A stretch of DNA of 64,000 nt from Lasiosphaeris hirsuta (Eukaryota; Ascomycota; Sordariomycetes; Sordariales; Lasiosphaeriaceae): NCBI GenBank assembly GCA_030549175.1, contig JAUKUA010000002.1, positions 5,518,001-5,582,000 on the forward strand, in the 5' to 3' direction. Shown here in pieces: positions 21,094-32,082 of this stretch (position 1 is its first letter; the number at the start of each line of letters is the position of its first letter). The translations under genes and the position numbers were made by a program. The notes under the pieces are model-generated. The model had not been told where the DNA came from. It searched no databases and saw only the letters and a program-made list of their open reading frames with translations.

Positions 21094-24000
21094 ATACAAC
21101 GCTTAGAATCCTACAAGCTAACATCGCGGGGGTCATGGCTTACCATGACTCCCTCTTGGCGTCGGTAATAGGGGAAAGAGTGGACCTCGTCCTGGTATAA
21201 GAACCATGGTAAGGCTTTGACAGCACCCAGCGTGCCCACGGATACAATATCCACTACCAGGGAGACTCTGCCAGCTCGATAATCTACTTAAGGGCAGGGG
21301 AGTGGGAGTAACTACCAGGGGTAGAAGACGGAGTAGTCGGCGTTACCAATGGCCACCTAAAGGTCTACAGAGTCTATAATAGGGCCGGAAAAGACGTAGT
21401 AGACGGGGTAACCGCCCTTAGGGGGCGAAGGCTTATAATAGTAGGTAACTTTAACCTTAACTACCTCCTGTGGGCTAAGATAGACAAAGGGGGAAGACGA
21501 GGGCCTAGGGCTAGGGCCGTCGTAAGATGGGCCGAAACCTAAGGAACGCTACCTCTTATCACCGAGCCTACCTATAACCTAGGGGGAGTACTAGACCTGG
21601 TGTTTAGTAACGTCGACAGGTTAAAGGCGGAGGTCGCCTCAGACCTCTGGACCGGGTCAGACCATTCTACGATACGTATATGGCGGGAGGGGGTCGCTAG
21701 TGTCCGGAGGTAGCCGAAGTGGATAGTGAAACTACTGGACCGTTGTGTATTCGGCAGAACCCTGGCGGAGCTCGCCCTATCGATACGCCCACTCTCCGTG
21801 AAGCCAGACGGCCCGGAACTAGAGGAGGTAGCCCGTGCCCTTACCAATATCACGGGTACGGCCACGAGGTGCCACGGAACGAAGGTATGGGACGGGCCAA
21901 AGAGAACTAAGTGGTAGAATGCCAGCTACGAGGCTAGTAAACGGTTCTGTATCACGGATGGTACCGAGCTCGGTGCTAGGGTATATAGGTGGACCCTAAG
22001 GAAGGTAAAGACAGAATATTACGAGAAGGTAGTAAGTAGAGCCTCGGAAGACTCTCTGTGGAAGGTCATAGTATGAGGAAAAGAGCCGTAAAGCTAGGCG
22101 ATCCTACCACTCTAACCTAGGGACAGGAGACCGGAGGCTGTCACAACGGAAGATAAGGCAAGGCTAGTCTTTAAAGAATTGGTAGCCTTCGACCCCGGAA
22201 TAGACACCGAGCTAATACCTAGACCCCAGGGGACGCCGCTACTCGACCTAGACCTACGGCCAGAGTTGGAGGAGGTAGACGAAGCGTTCATAGGCAGTAG
22301 GGTAAAAACCACGGTACCAGGACCGGATGAAACCACGACTATAATACTCAGAGCTGCCTAGTAGGACACGAAGGTTAAGAACGACGTCGAGGTGAAGTCC
22401 CGCTCGATGCTGGCAAAGCTGGTCTACGCCATATACGCCCACTCCGTAGCCCTAGGATACTACCCGGACGTGTAGAAGGAGTCGGAAGTAGTGCTACTAC
22501 CCAAACCCAACAAGCCACACGGTACAACGAAACAGCTCCGGCCGATCGCCCTCGTCCTGGCATACGGGAGAGGGTTAGAACGGCTAGTAGTAAGAAAGTT
22601 AAGCTAGGCGGCACTATGGCAGAAGGTCCTTAGTCCTAACTAAGCGGGAGGTATCTCCAAACGCTTGGCCACGGACCTTCTTACCGGGGTAGTCCACGAC
22701 CTCTAGGACGCCATGAGGAACAGGGAGGCGGTGGGAATCTTGACGGGTGACATCGATGGGGGTTTTAATAATGTCCAAAGGGAGTACCTGGCTAATAGAC
22801 TGGTAGTCTAGGGGTAGCCCCCGACCTTCGTGAGGTTTGTAAAGAGCTTCCTGTTAGGTAAGAAGGTAACCCTCAGGCTAGATGGGGTTATACGTCTGAC
22901 AAAGGTAGGCCTACCATAGAACTCGTCACTGTCACCGATCCTCTTCAGCTTGTACCTAGAGCCACTGGCTTAAGGAGAAGGCCGAAGCCTCTACGTAGAC
23001 GACCTCCTCGTAATAACTAAAGGAGACTCCGAAGTAGCGGTAAGGACCAACCTCACGAGGTAGCTGGCGGTAATTAACACCTGGGGAAGGGCAAACAACA
23101 TCTCGCTCGACCTAGCTAAGTACGAGTACACCCTCTTTAAACTATATAGGGCGGCACCGAAAACAGGTAAGGACCCTAACCCCGGTCCCAGCTCCGACTC
23201 AAGCTCAGAAGAGGAACGAACCCCCATCCCACGAAAGTACCCCGTCCTCAAGGTAGGCACGGTATAAGCCCCCTATAACCCACTCCTCAAGTGGCTAGGT
23301 GTGTAGCTCGACCTGGGGCTTCAGTTCAAGGAGCACGTCAGACACGCGGCGGCGAAAGGGGCCAAGGTAACAGCCCTCCTTCGAAGGATCGGCGGCCTAG
23401 GTAGGGGCCTCCCCCTACACCTGGTAGCACGGGGGCTCACGGCGGTGACACTCCCCAGAGTGACATACGCCTCCGAAGCGTAGTGGAATAGTAGGGAAGC
23501 CCCGGTCCGAGGCTTACAACGCGTGCTCAACTCTGGCCTCAAAGCCGTCCTGCCGGCCTACAAGACCACACCTAGGGCGGTCCTCCACGTGGAGGTAGGG
23601 TAAGCCCCGATCCACATGGTCCTTGAGAAGAAGGCCCACGACTACGCGACCAGGGTACTCAATCTCAGGGAGCAAGGGATCAGCCACCCCGTGGTCAGCC
23701 GCCTAGCCCACGTGCCGGGCAGGGGCCAGAGAGCCGGTAGGACCTAGGTGACCTTCCTCGAAATCATGGCAAAGAAGGAAGGCTGGACCCCGCCGGTACT
23801 GCTGGCCGCAGTCAGGAAGCAAGATGGCACCCGGGCCCCGGGCACGTCGTGCGACAATTGCTTCAGGCGACGAGAGAAGTACGATAGGGACTGGGGGAAG
23901 CCAGGACCATGCCGCAGGTGCGCGGCGCGCGGGGCGGAATGTGCCAGGGAGAGGGTGTCTACCAAGACGCCGCGAGGAACGAGGGACGCCCCACCGGGCC

Positions 24001-24467
24001 TGCCGGGGATATACAACCCCACCCAAGAACTCCAGGCCTGGTGGGAGTGCAACAAGCCAAAGTACCGCAATGTCAAGGTCCGGAAGAAACGCCCGCGGGA
24101 GCTCAGGCTCCCAAGGCGGTGGCTGGCGGCCCTCCTCGCCGAAAGAACGGGGCACGGGGACTTTAAGGCATACCATGAAAGGATGGGGCACGATCCGGAA
24201 ACATGGGAAGGCACCTGTAGGAGGTACGGGCTTACCAAGGCTCCGGGACACCTCCTGAAGTGTACACATAGCGCGGCCGCCCTGGCGAAGGCACTGCCGG
24301 CAGGGGTATGGGCACCGAAGCTCCTCACCTCGAGCCCCAAGAAGATGCTGACCGCCTTCGGGGCTTTCATGGCGGCAAAGGAGGAACTAGAAAAGGGTGA
24401 AGAAAATACCCCGGGCAACGAAGAAGAAACGGAGTGGGCGGCGGCCCACGGCCGCGAGGCAGTCTGA
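21087..24467 (+). pseudogene. LINE ORF2: endonuclease, reverse transcriptase and C-terminal Zn2Cys6-like cluster, RIP-stopped
   Basis: ATG 21087 to TGA 24465-24467 in a single frame of 1126 codons plus stop. The N-terminus is an APE-type endonuclease (LRILQANIAGVM; then VDLVLV-stop-EPW-stop-GFD, originally Gln and Gln/Trp). The reverse transcriptase has its active site YVDDLL at about 22992. The thumb region reads KWLGV...LDLGLQFKEHV. The C-terminus (23748-24467), free of stops, has two metal-binding patterns. The first, 23850-23942, has C-x2-C-x6-Y-x9-C-x2-C-x6-C with basic residues RRREK, a GAL4-type cluster whose third Cys codon reads TAC. The second (about 24216-24264) is C-x2-Y-x7-H-x3-C, like the usual LINE zinc knuckle, again with TAC for TGC. 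I found no RNase H motif. Confidence 0.78.
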
Positions 24468-24726
24468 TACGCAAGTGTGCTTTCTTTCCCTCTAGAGGGT
24501 GTTGTTTCCTAAAAGGTGGCTTTTCTCTACGGAGTTTTTATGTACCTTAGCTGGGGGAGAGTTGTGAGGGTGGGTGAGGCCCTCAAACGGCAAACAGGGG
24601 CATGTATTGGGCTAGGTTTTCGGCAGATGGATCTCCTTGCGTTAGTTAGCCGTTGTCGGGGCCCTCGGCCCCGGCACGTCCGAGTCGCCAAGAGCGAAAA
24701 CCCGGGACGTTAAACAAATTCAATTC

Positions 24727-24739
24727 AAAGCCCGGCTTC
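24727..24739. repeat. Right target-site duplication of the LINE
   Basis: aaagcccggcttc, the second copy of the 13 bp repeat at 18234-18246; it sits directly after the A/T-rich 3' end of the LINE. Confidence 0.65.
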
Positions 24740-24825
24740 GGTCGGCCTTGCATTTTCTCCAAACTTCATCTAATATTTCTTTCTTATTTCCAAATTCTCT
24801 CTTCCATCATGTCCCCCCCTCCCCC

Positions 24826-25670
24826 TCAAAACACCTTTGGAATCGGGCTCTTGAGATAGGCCTTCAGCGGCGTCGTCCCATTGAAATCCAAGCCGACGGC
24901 CTGCACAAAGGCCTGCGCCACGAGATCGCCGCCCTCGGGGCTCGTGTGCGTGTGGTCCTTGGGATACAGCGCATTCGTCTTCTCGTTGCCCAGCTTGAGG
25001 TACAGCGCAGCGACGGCCTGGAAGTGGTCGACGAAGCTGGCGCCCTTGCCGACATTCTTGGCCGAGCTCGCAGCGTACGCGACGAAGCGCGAGGCCCCCG
25101 CGCCGTACTTGCCGCCCTCCCACATGTTGTTGGGCGTCTGGCTGCTGACGACGACGCTGGCGCCCTTGGCGATGAAGCTTTTGGCTGCCTTCTCGACGTA
25201 GTAGCTGAACGTGTACACCGTCTCGCCCGTCTTGCCCGACTTGCACGTCTCGCTGCCGCTGCCCGGACAGTCGCTGCGCGCGTTGTCCGACGCCGAGTTG
25301 GGCGACCCCCCGTCGTTGTGGCCGAACTCGATCACGACAATGTCGCCCGACGTCACCAGCTTCTCGATCTCGGCGAAGCGCCCCTCGTTGGTGTAGCTGC
25401 GCGCCGACCGGCCCGAGATGGCCTTGTTCACCACCGGCACTGTGAGGTATTTGCCCAAGTACGGACCCCAGCCTGTGTCTCGTCTCAGATGTTGCCAAGT
25501 TTGCGGCGGCTAGACGTGGACTCACCATCGAGAGGCGCGCTTGTCTTGGCCATGGTGCTGTCTCCCGCGAGGTAGACCGTCGGTGTTGCCCGCTTGACGT
25601 CGGCGGGCCGCGGGCTACCGTGGACACCGGCTGCAAGCGCAGCGACGAGCAATGTGAGTTGGGTCAGCAT
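24826..25670 (-). CDS. Rhamnogalacturonan acetylesterase (CE12, SGNH hydrolase), 263 aa, 2 exons
   Basis: Exons 25670-25526 and 25472-24826 with a 53 bp intron join in frame (792 nt). The signal peptide is MLTQLTLLVAALAAGVHGS. SGNH blocks are all present: TVYLAGDSTMAK (catalytic Ser), the oxyanion block NKAISGRSARSY, EFGHNDGGS (Asn) and YPKDHTHTSPEGG (Asp and His, about residue 220). Four cysteines are available for disulfides. The enzyme removes acetyl groups from the rhamnogalacturonan I backbone of pectin outside the cell, implying plant biomass use. It is intact although it starts only about 100 bp from the dead LINE. The start codon was chosen because the next upstream ATG would precede the signal peptide with polar residues. 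Confidence 0.9.
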
Positions 25671-26983
25671 GGTGGGCAAGGCGATTGAACTGAGGCCCGT
25701 GGCTTGGGGTAAATGGCTTCTCAACCGGGTTGGCGGAGCTGCTCTTATATCATCGAGGCCACTCGAATAACGGAGAAGCTATCCTGGCCCCGTCGGAGCG
25801 ACTCGCTAGGAGGGAGACACCCGTAATTTCGCGGCCGAGGGCGCGACATTGGGCGGATGTCGCTCCGTTCCGTGGCTCACAAGGGAAGCTGGCGCCTTGG
25901 CTCCCATATTACGTTGCTTGCCGGCTAAAACCGTGGCAGAAGGCCTCGAGCTCAATGGTGGCCTTGAACGTCTTCGTGCCGGATGAATAAGTCGTCACGC
26001 GGAAAATTTATGGCGAAAACTCCGTCTCGGTTGGCGGGCTCGTGCCCGCCGAGTATAATAGCGGTTTGATATAGGGTGTTCATTTGCTTTCAACGTGCAC
26101 ACACATCCTGTTGCGCCCCCGGTTGTTTCTCTCGTCGGCTGACATTCAAAAGAGAGATGTTGAAGCCTCACGAGATAGGCTCGCTGGCATGTTTGGCATT
26201 TTGAAACGTCTTTTAATAATATTAAAAGACACAAACTTCTAAAAACAAGGATCAAGAAGCAACGGAAGAGCCTCCTGGAGGGAAGTGTGACATCCTCTCC
26301 TCTCATTCAGCGGCGGCTGTGAAGTCTCGTACTAACAGGAAAACAAAGATTGGATTGGACGGCTTGCCAAGACACCTACCTTCAGTGGGGGTGGGTGAAG
26401 TTGGTTTGAACCGAACTGACGGTGTTTGGTCCGTGCTGATTTTTATGTGCAACTCGGAAAGCCTGCGCTGGCAAGCAAACAAAAAAGCCTCAGGTAGCTT
26501 ATACTCCATAAAAGTACTGCGATGACACCATCACCAAGTTGAGCGGCGCCAGCTGTTCCAGCGTCGATGAAAGGTCGTCACTCTTAACCCGGACTGGGCC
26601 CTCCACCAACTCTCTAGCAGTTTTCGCAAATCGCTCTGTGTCACCGCCCTCCAGTTCCTCGAGTGGATCATCTGACCACCTGCACGTCGTATAAGGGTGG
26701 GAACTGCTGGGTACCGAAAAAGATATCGAGAAAATCAGTAAATTGCTGGTCGTGAAGGGCAGGAAAGTCAGTCCATCGACCAAAGGATTTGGGGTAGACC
26801 TTGTCGGGGACATTTGTGACGGCTCCGCTCAATTCTCATCCCTATCTCGCTCATTAGCGGTGCTAAAATGTTGCATACAGCGGTTGCATGAGGGTATATC
26901 CCGCCTTTCTGTAACCACGTCACCAGAGCGTCGTTGACGCGGTACTAGTACCGTATCTCCTCTTCCATTTCGGCCAATTTCCT
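25671..26983. other. Mostly non-coding; weak decayed coding traces
   Basis: No intact gene. On the minus strand, 26500-26900 has patches that read like protein (for example DFPALHDQQFTDFLDIFFG), but they change frame and cannot be assigned. A 23 bp perfect hairpin lies at 26208-26230. Confidence 0.4.
26208..26230. repeat. Perfect 10 bp hairpin
   Basis: gtcttttaat, loop aat, attaaaagac. Isolated AT-rich palindrome between genes; role unknown. Confidence 0.5.
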
Positions 26984-28305
26984 TCAGTCGCCCATTCGTG
27001 ACATCATTCTTGTCCTCTCCGCCTCGGTGATCCCATGAATGAACTTGCGTGGCAGGGCCAGAGCGTCCTTCCCGATCTTTTCCTCCTTCAAGATGGCATC
27101 TGACGCCTCGAGATAGGTTATGACGAAGGCTTCCCAGACATGTCGCTCTGCCGGTGTCTCCCTGAGGGGCTTGGGGAAATGCGGGTCGTTGATGCGCCAT
27201 GCTTCCACCGCCAACTTGACGCCTTCGTCGTCCATGGTGATTGTCCTGACTTGGTTGAAGTCAAGGATCCAGAGCTCGGTGACCCGAGAAAAGAAGACTT
27301 CGTCTCGAAATGACAGAGGCCCTGTATATGTTTCCGGCTCAATGGTTCGGGGATTAGTGTCGTGGACTGCTGCTGTCGTCTTTCTTGTCGAGCTACCGAG
27401 CACGAATTCGACATCTCGCGCGTCTGTCTTTGCAGCCCAGTGCAGAACGGCCATTGCAATGCCCATTCTACGGACGATTGCTTCGACGTCGAGCTTGATC
27501 TCCAGCATGTGGTTGAGATGGAGCTTGAAGTTACGGAGTGAGAAAAACTTCATATTGGTCTTGCCTTGCATCGAGCCAAGATACACCCGAACAAGACAAT
27601 CCGTATTTGCAATGTCTGCGCACGCCTTCTCCTTGATTCTTGGTGCGCAAAACTTTTCGACAAGGAGATTGCGCGTTGTAGAAGGAAGGGGGAGGATTCT
27701 CTCTGTGACAAGAGCGCTCGTTGGGAGGTTACAAACACCTTCTGCCGCCTTGATAAGTTGAAGGTGGGCGTCAAAGTATGATATGCTTGTCTTCGGGATA
27801 TAGAAGTAACACTCGGGTATATATTCACCTCGTCGATAATAAATCGTCGAAAATGCCGAGCAATTGTAGAGTGCATGCAATAATCGTTTCACAGCTCGCC
27901 CTCGGATTTGGCGAGTTTCCAGACGAGTGACTGTCCGTCCTGTCCAAATACCGCGCCACAGGCGCCTGCCCCAACTTTGCGAAAGATTTGCAAACTTTCA
28001 GCCTGTGCCTTTGTATGCTGCTCGGCGGAGGAGAAGGTCGTCGACACCTGACTGTGAAGCAAGAGCATGCGGCTTAGCTCCTAGTTTAGGCGCTTAGGAT
28101 CGCCGAGTGAGTCGCTTGCGGATGCGGGGGTATTTTCACTCGTGGATGCGGCAGGGTGTTCTTGGGCCGAGCGTGAACGGTCGAGAAGACTGAGGAGTCG
28201 CAGATTTATCTCCAGGTCCTTGTCAGATTCTGATGATGCGGGATGTGCAATAGACTCGGAAGAAGTAAAAAGACGACGCCGATTTTGCTTGTTTGACGAC
28301 ACCAT
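26984..28305 (-). pseudogene. DUF3669-domain protein, inactivated
   Basis: From ATG 28305 the frame reads a Ser-rich N-terminus, DPKRLN, stop TAG (28083-28081), then ELSRMLLLHSQVSTTFSSAEQ, FRKVGAGACGAVFGQDGQ, WKLAKSEGEL, stop TGA (27891-27889), NDYCMHSTIARHFRRF. At about 27816-27829 a TATATA run carries two extra bases and the frame shifts to IPECYFYIPKTSISYFDAHL. It continues to the DUF3669 core (ELWILDFNQVRTITMDDEGV ... RINDPHFPKPL) and ends at TGA near 26984. DUF3669 proteins are common in Sordariomycetes and their role is not known to me. Two stops plus a frameshift make this a pseudogene; a sequencing error could explain one of these but hardly all three. Confidence 0.75.
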
Positions 28306-28702
28306 TTTGCGGTTTGAGCATTCGGGTTGGGAACGTGCTGGGATGTTGAAAAGTTTTGGGATGTGATCTGAACAAATTTGGAGAGGTTGCAGGGTAGAGG
28401 AGTGAGTTTTATATGGAATAAGCAAACTTTTAGAGTCTCAAACTTCCAGGTTGGCTTTAGGTGGCTGGATGTGGAAGGTGTGGGGGGGATGCTTGGTATC
28501 TGTACCTTCTAGCTGGACAGGACTGACTGGGGCCATTTCGACAAGGTTCCCCAGGGGCACTCTTCCTTCATTTTATAATTCCGCAACCCCGTTTCTGTTG
28601 ATTAGAATTGAAAAACATCTCAGGCATCATTGCCGAGCCTTGCATGGACCTTTGGGCGTTTGTTCGACCTTGACCTCCGCTTTCCTCTCCTTTCACTATC
28701 CT

Positions 28703-29120
28703 GATCATCGAGAGGAAGCCGGAATCCACCATCTCGTCTCACAACCAGGCCAAGTACCAAGCCCGCCTTGACTACGTCCGAGAGTTACTCCGAGACCATT
28801 TCGATGTCTCTGGCCAGGTACATACCCCTCCCTCCCGGCTTGCCCCATGGTGGGTTTGCTCGCCCCACTAATTCGTCAAAATCATAATATTAAATCTCGA
28901 GCGATGCTAGGACGTCGAGCGGACCGAGATTGCCCCGATCCAGTACGACCCGAACTTCCCGTTCAAGTACAACAACTTTGTCTACCGCCTCGCGCTCCCC
29001 TCGGGTGTCGGTTCCTCCCACGCATTCAGATAACCGGGCCGTATCCCTATCCCGGCTGGCACAAAGCAGTTCGTCCCAGCATAGTTTCCTGGCTTTTTCG
29101 TCCAAGTAAGATCGAGCTAT
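28703..29120 (+). pseudogene. Aminoglycoside-phosphotransferase-like (APH/protein-kinase fold) 5' fragment
   Basis: Two joined stretches: YQARLDYVRELLRDHFDVSGQ up to 28817, then an intron (28818-28910, GTACAT...CTAG), then DVERTEIAPIQYDPNFPFKYNNFVYRLALP. The YDPNFPFKYNNFVYR block is characteristic of the N-terminus of fungal APH-family phosphotransferases. Translation stops at TAA about 29030 and nothing of the catalytic loop follows, so this is a remnant. No start codon is evident. Confidence 0.55.
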
Positions 29121-30479
29121 CGTGCACCCCGACTCTAGTGAGTCATCCTCCTCTCTCCCCTTGGTCGCTTGACGTAAATTCTCTCCTTTTTATCTAATTA
29201 TGAGATCAACCCTAGGTAATCTCCTCTATAATCCCACGACGGGCCGTATCATAATGATGTAGTCGTCAGTGGGTAAATTGATGAGAAATGTCGCAACAAG
29301 GTTTTCTTGATCCTATTAGTAACACGATATTAAAGGTCGTCTCATCTGACGTAAGCCTAGACATACTGCATAGAATGATGTGTCTCTCTGCTGAAGGGAA
29401 TGCTAGAGAGGGAACCAATATTAGGTACAGCGCGAGGAGGAGAGGCAGCATGACGTTGTATTCAAAATGTAGCCGTAAGATAGACTTGTATAAGGGTATG
29501 TCGGCGTGTGTGAATCAAGATGGTCAGAATGGACAAGTTAGCGACTGCAAACATGTCAGCTAGCCTCACCCTTTCTAGAAGAAACTCATCCATTAGAGAT
29601 GGGCGGCCTCCAAGGCGCTCGCTAAACAGGCGCTAGTTCGTCTCACCATGTCGATGAGTCGGTACAGAACTAATCACCGCAGAGTAACGGTCTCGACAAG
29701 ATCACTCTGGCTATCCGACGATAGTGAAAAAGTTATACGACACCCCCCAAACACCCTCGTCTCCGGCGTAGATTCTCCGTTCCGGGCCCGCTACCCCGAC
29801 ATATAATTATTATAAAGGTTATCTAGTTTCGCCGGAGAGCCACGAGACAAGCAATACAATCACATAGTTGGAACCCCATCGATTCCCTTGTATCCAGAGT
29901 GCCATGCTTCTAACAGTAGGCGCGAGATACTCTGGGCAGAAGCTAACTTGAGTCTCTAGCGGTCACACGAAAAATACAAGGGGTAAAGGTGAAACTGTTT
30001 ACGTTCAAAAATAGTAATTGGGGTGAGCAAGGGTGATTGTGCGGGAATGGAAATTCCGGGTGCCTAGATTCGTCTTATAAAACATTTTATCCTTGGCACT
30101 CGTGCGCCAAAGGGGTCAACGTCCAATCCAATTATGGGGAATCCCGTTTCTTTTTTAGCTTCAAGGCACATTCAACTTCTCATGTAGGATGGATGATTGT
30201 CTCTTTGAACCTGAGGAGAATCGATGGCCATCACGATGGCCATCGCTGAGGCGAGGAGGGTTAGGTTGCGGGTAACAGCTGCGGGGATGTTCAGGGTGAG
30301 TCCTGCGACTTTAATTTCTCCCCAGACTATACCACATGGTTTTCTCGCCCTCTTCCCCTCTCCAAGCCATCACAAGCGAGGTACCAAAACGCCGCAAGAG
30401 TAGGCGCCATAGCCGTGATGCTGTTGCGGACAGGCTGTGCGGGCGCGAATCTCTAAGCGTCTACCGACCAGGCTGCCAG
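29121..30479. other. Intergenic, no supported gene
   Basis: About 1.35 kb with numerous stops on all frames; no domain signature or clear repeat seen. Confidence 0.5.
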
Positions 30480-32082
30480 CTATAGATGTGCGGGATTTCC
30501 CACTGCCTTCCATGCTGCGTAGATGATGCCGTCGAGTTCTGCAAGTGCAGGGCCACTGAAGCTTCTACCATCCCAACACACCTCATGGGGCTCCACCAAG
30601 AGCGCATTACCGTCGCTGTCGAGGCGCATCCAGAACAATTTGTCCGTCCCCGAGGCCTTCCAGGCAAGGAAAAACTCGCCGTTGCGGCACGCCAGGCCTG
30701 GCGTAACATCGGTCTGAGCAAACTGGAGGGGCTTCGGCCAGCTCCAGCGTTCAGCATCGTACCAAGATAGGTAGACATTCACGTCGGAGCCGGCTCCCTT
30801 CCAGACTGCGCACACCCTTGCTGGGCCGTTCCATTCCCAGCACGCGAGTGCCGGCCCAGCACTGCTGACGGCTTGAGGGTGAACTGCACTAGGGTTTTCC
30901 CATTGCTGAGAACTGTTGTCAAGGGTAGAGAAATAGAGGGTATCGTGATTCACCCCCTTCCACACAGCCACGATTTTGTTGGCTAGAGTGGCCAAACCCG
31001 GCCTTTCTTGACTCCCCACGTTCCTGTGGATCGGATTGGGGGGCTCCGCTATCAAATCAATTCTATCATTCGACTTTCTCAGGGTCGTCCAGTACAGACG
31101 GTTGATGTTCAGGAGAGGCATGACCCAAAATGCCTCCCCCCTACCACGCCAAACCGCCACCAGGCTTCCCTGACACTCAACAAGGGCAGGGGCGGCCTCA
31201 CTAATACCGCTCTCCGGCAGCAGGCGCTGGGCTCCGATGTCCCATACCAGGCTCTTGTCTCGCCTGTGTTGACTCTGCAGAATGCGAGCTCTCTCTAGGA
31301 GGCGATCCAGAGCTGCTTTCCTTGACTCGCCGTAAAGAATAGGCAGTGAGACATCAAGGATTCCGAAGAGGCAGTACGCATAGTCCTCCGCCCGTGTGGT
31401 TTCGCGCCCATGCATCCAGTCAAGCCGCTCACGAATCCCGAAGTTGGAGAGAGATTCGCCTCGGAGCGCCGTCAGTGGGATATTCGTGACCGACTGAATC
31501 ACTTCCTCTAGATCTCTCCTGCTTCCGATTCGCACGCCTCGGCTTGTGAAGAACTCCACGGACCGCGGAGCGATAAGCTCTTGAAGTGTCCAACCCCGCG
31601 TAAACCATCTGCTGTTGCGGAAGGCTGCGTCATCATCGATTACGGAGACGTCGGAGCTGCACATCGAGAAGAATCGAGTCAGCGATCCGCTTCGACTATC
31701 AGACCAACGTTTGCAGGGACAAAAAAAAAAAAAAAGGCCGAAAGGAAGCTCACAGGTAGACAAGGCAGCGCTGGGACTCCCGATACCACGCAAACATTGA
31801 GGTGATTGCAGTCTGGAGCTCGACACTGTTGGTATCGTCGATGCAGCAAGTATCAACCCACGAATGATTCCATCCCGCTGCTTTCGCCTCCTCAGCGCAG
31901 AACCGGATTTTCTTGTAGCCCTCCTTGTCCCGCCCGGTACCGTTGCACAGGTCCTGGAAGGTAACTTCGTCGCTACGAGAGCCCCACGTGTGGGACAGTA
32001 TCGCGTACGGCGGAGCCCTGCCCGGAAGGAATGACTCCGTCAGGGTGATTTCGCCAATTGCGTCGTGCTGCAGGAGCCGCAT
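30480..32082 (-). CDS. HET-domain protein with C-terminal lectin-propeller-like repeats, 501 aa, 2 exons
   Basis: Exons 32082-31754 and 31656-30480 join in frame (1506 nt) around a 97 bp intron with a T15 tract. Residues 1-240 are a canonical HET (heterokaryon incompatibility) domain: YAILSHTWG, EVTFQDL, WVDTCCIDDTNSVEL, MFAWYRESQRCLVYLSDV, FTRGWTLQELIAP, and AEDYAYCLFGILDVSLPILYGES. From about residue 290 come four to five degenerate repeats of the form PALA-x-W-x-G-x-AVWKG-x-D-x-LYWS (AVWRGRG, AVWKGVNHD, AVWKGAGSD, LAWKASGTD, AAWKAVG), as in sugar-binding beta-propeller lectins. The last repeat is cut short by the stop codon. HET domains trigger cell death in nonself recognition; the repeats could be the sensor. 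The gene is intact as read. Confidence 0.8.

Larger units (their letters stand above)
18247..24726 (+). mobile_element. Complete RIP-mutated non-LTR retrotransposon (LINE, Tad/I-like), about 6.5 kb
   Basis: Flanked by a perfect 13 bp direct repeat. It has a 5' leader, ORF1 (gag-like, 18410-21093) and ORF2 (endonuclease plus reverse transcriptase, 21087-24467) overlapping by a few bases, and a 3' tail ending ...aaacaaattcaattc. Both ORFs stay in one frame over their whole length; the breaks are almost all TAG and TAA, as expected from CpA-to-TpA RIP. Stops are dense from about 19.1 to 23.7 kb but absent in the first 230 and last 240 codons. There is no LTR. No RNase H domain was recognised after the reverse transcriptase. 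The element is dead as it stands. Confidence 0.85.

Noticed and set aside
24748..25636. Long plus-strand frame across the acetylesterase
   Set aside because: It is the antisense shadow of the SGNH hydrolase, which has all catalytic blocks.
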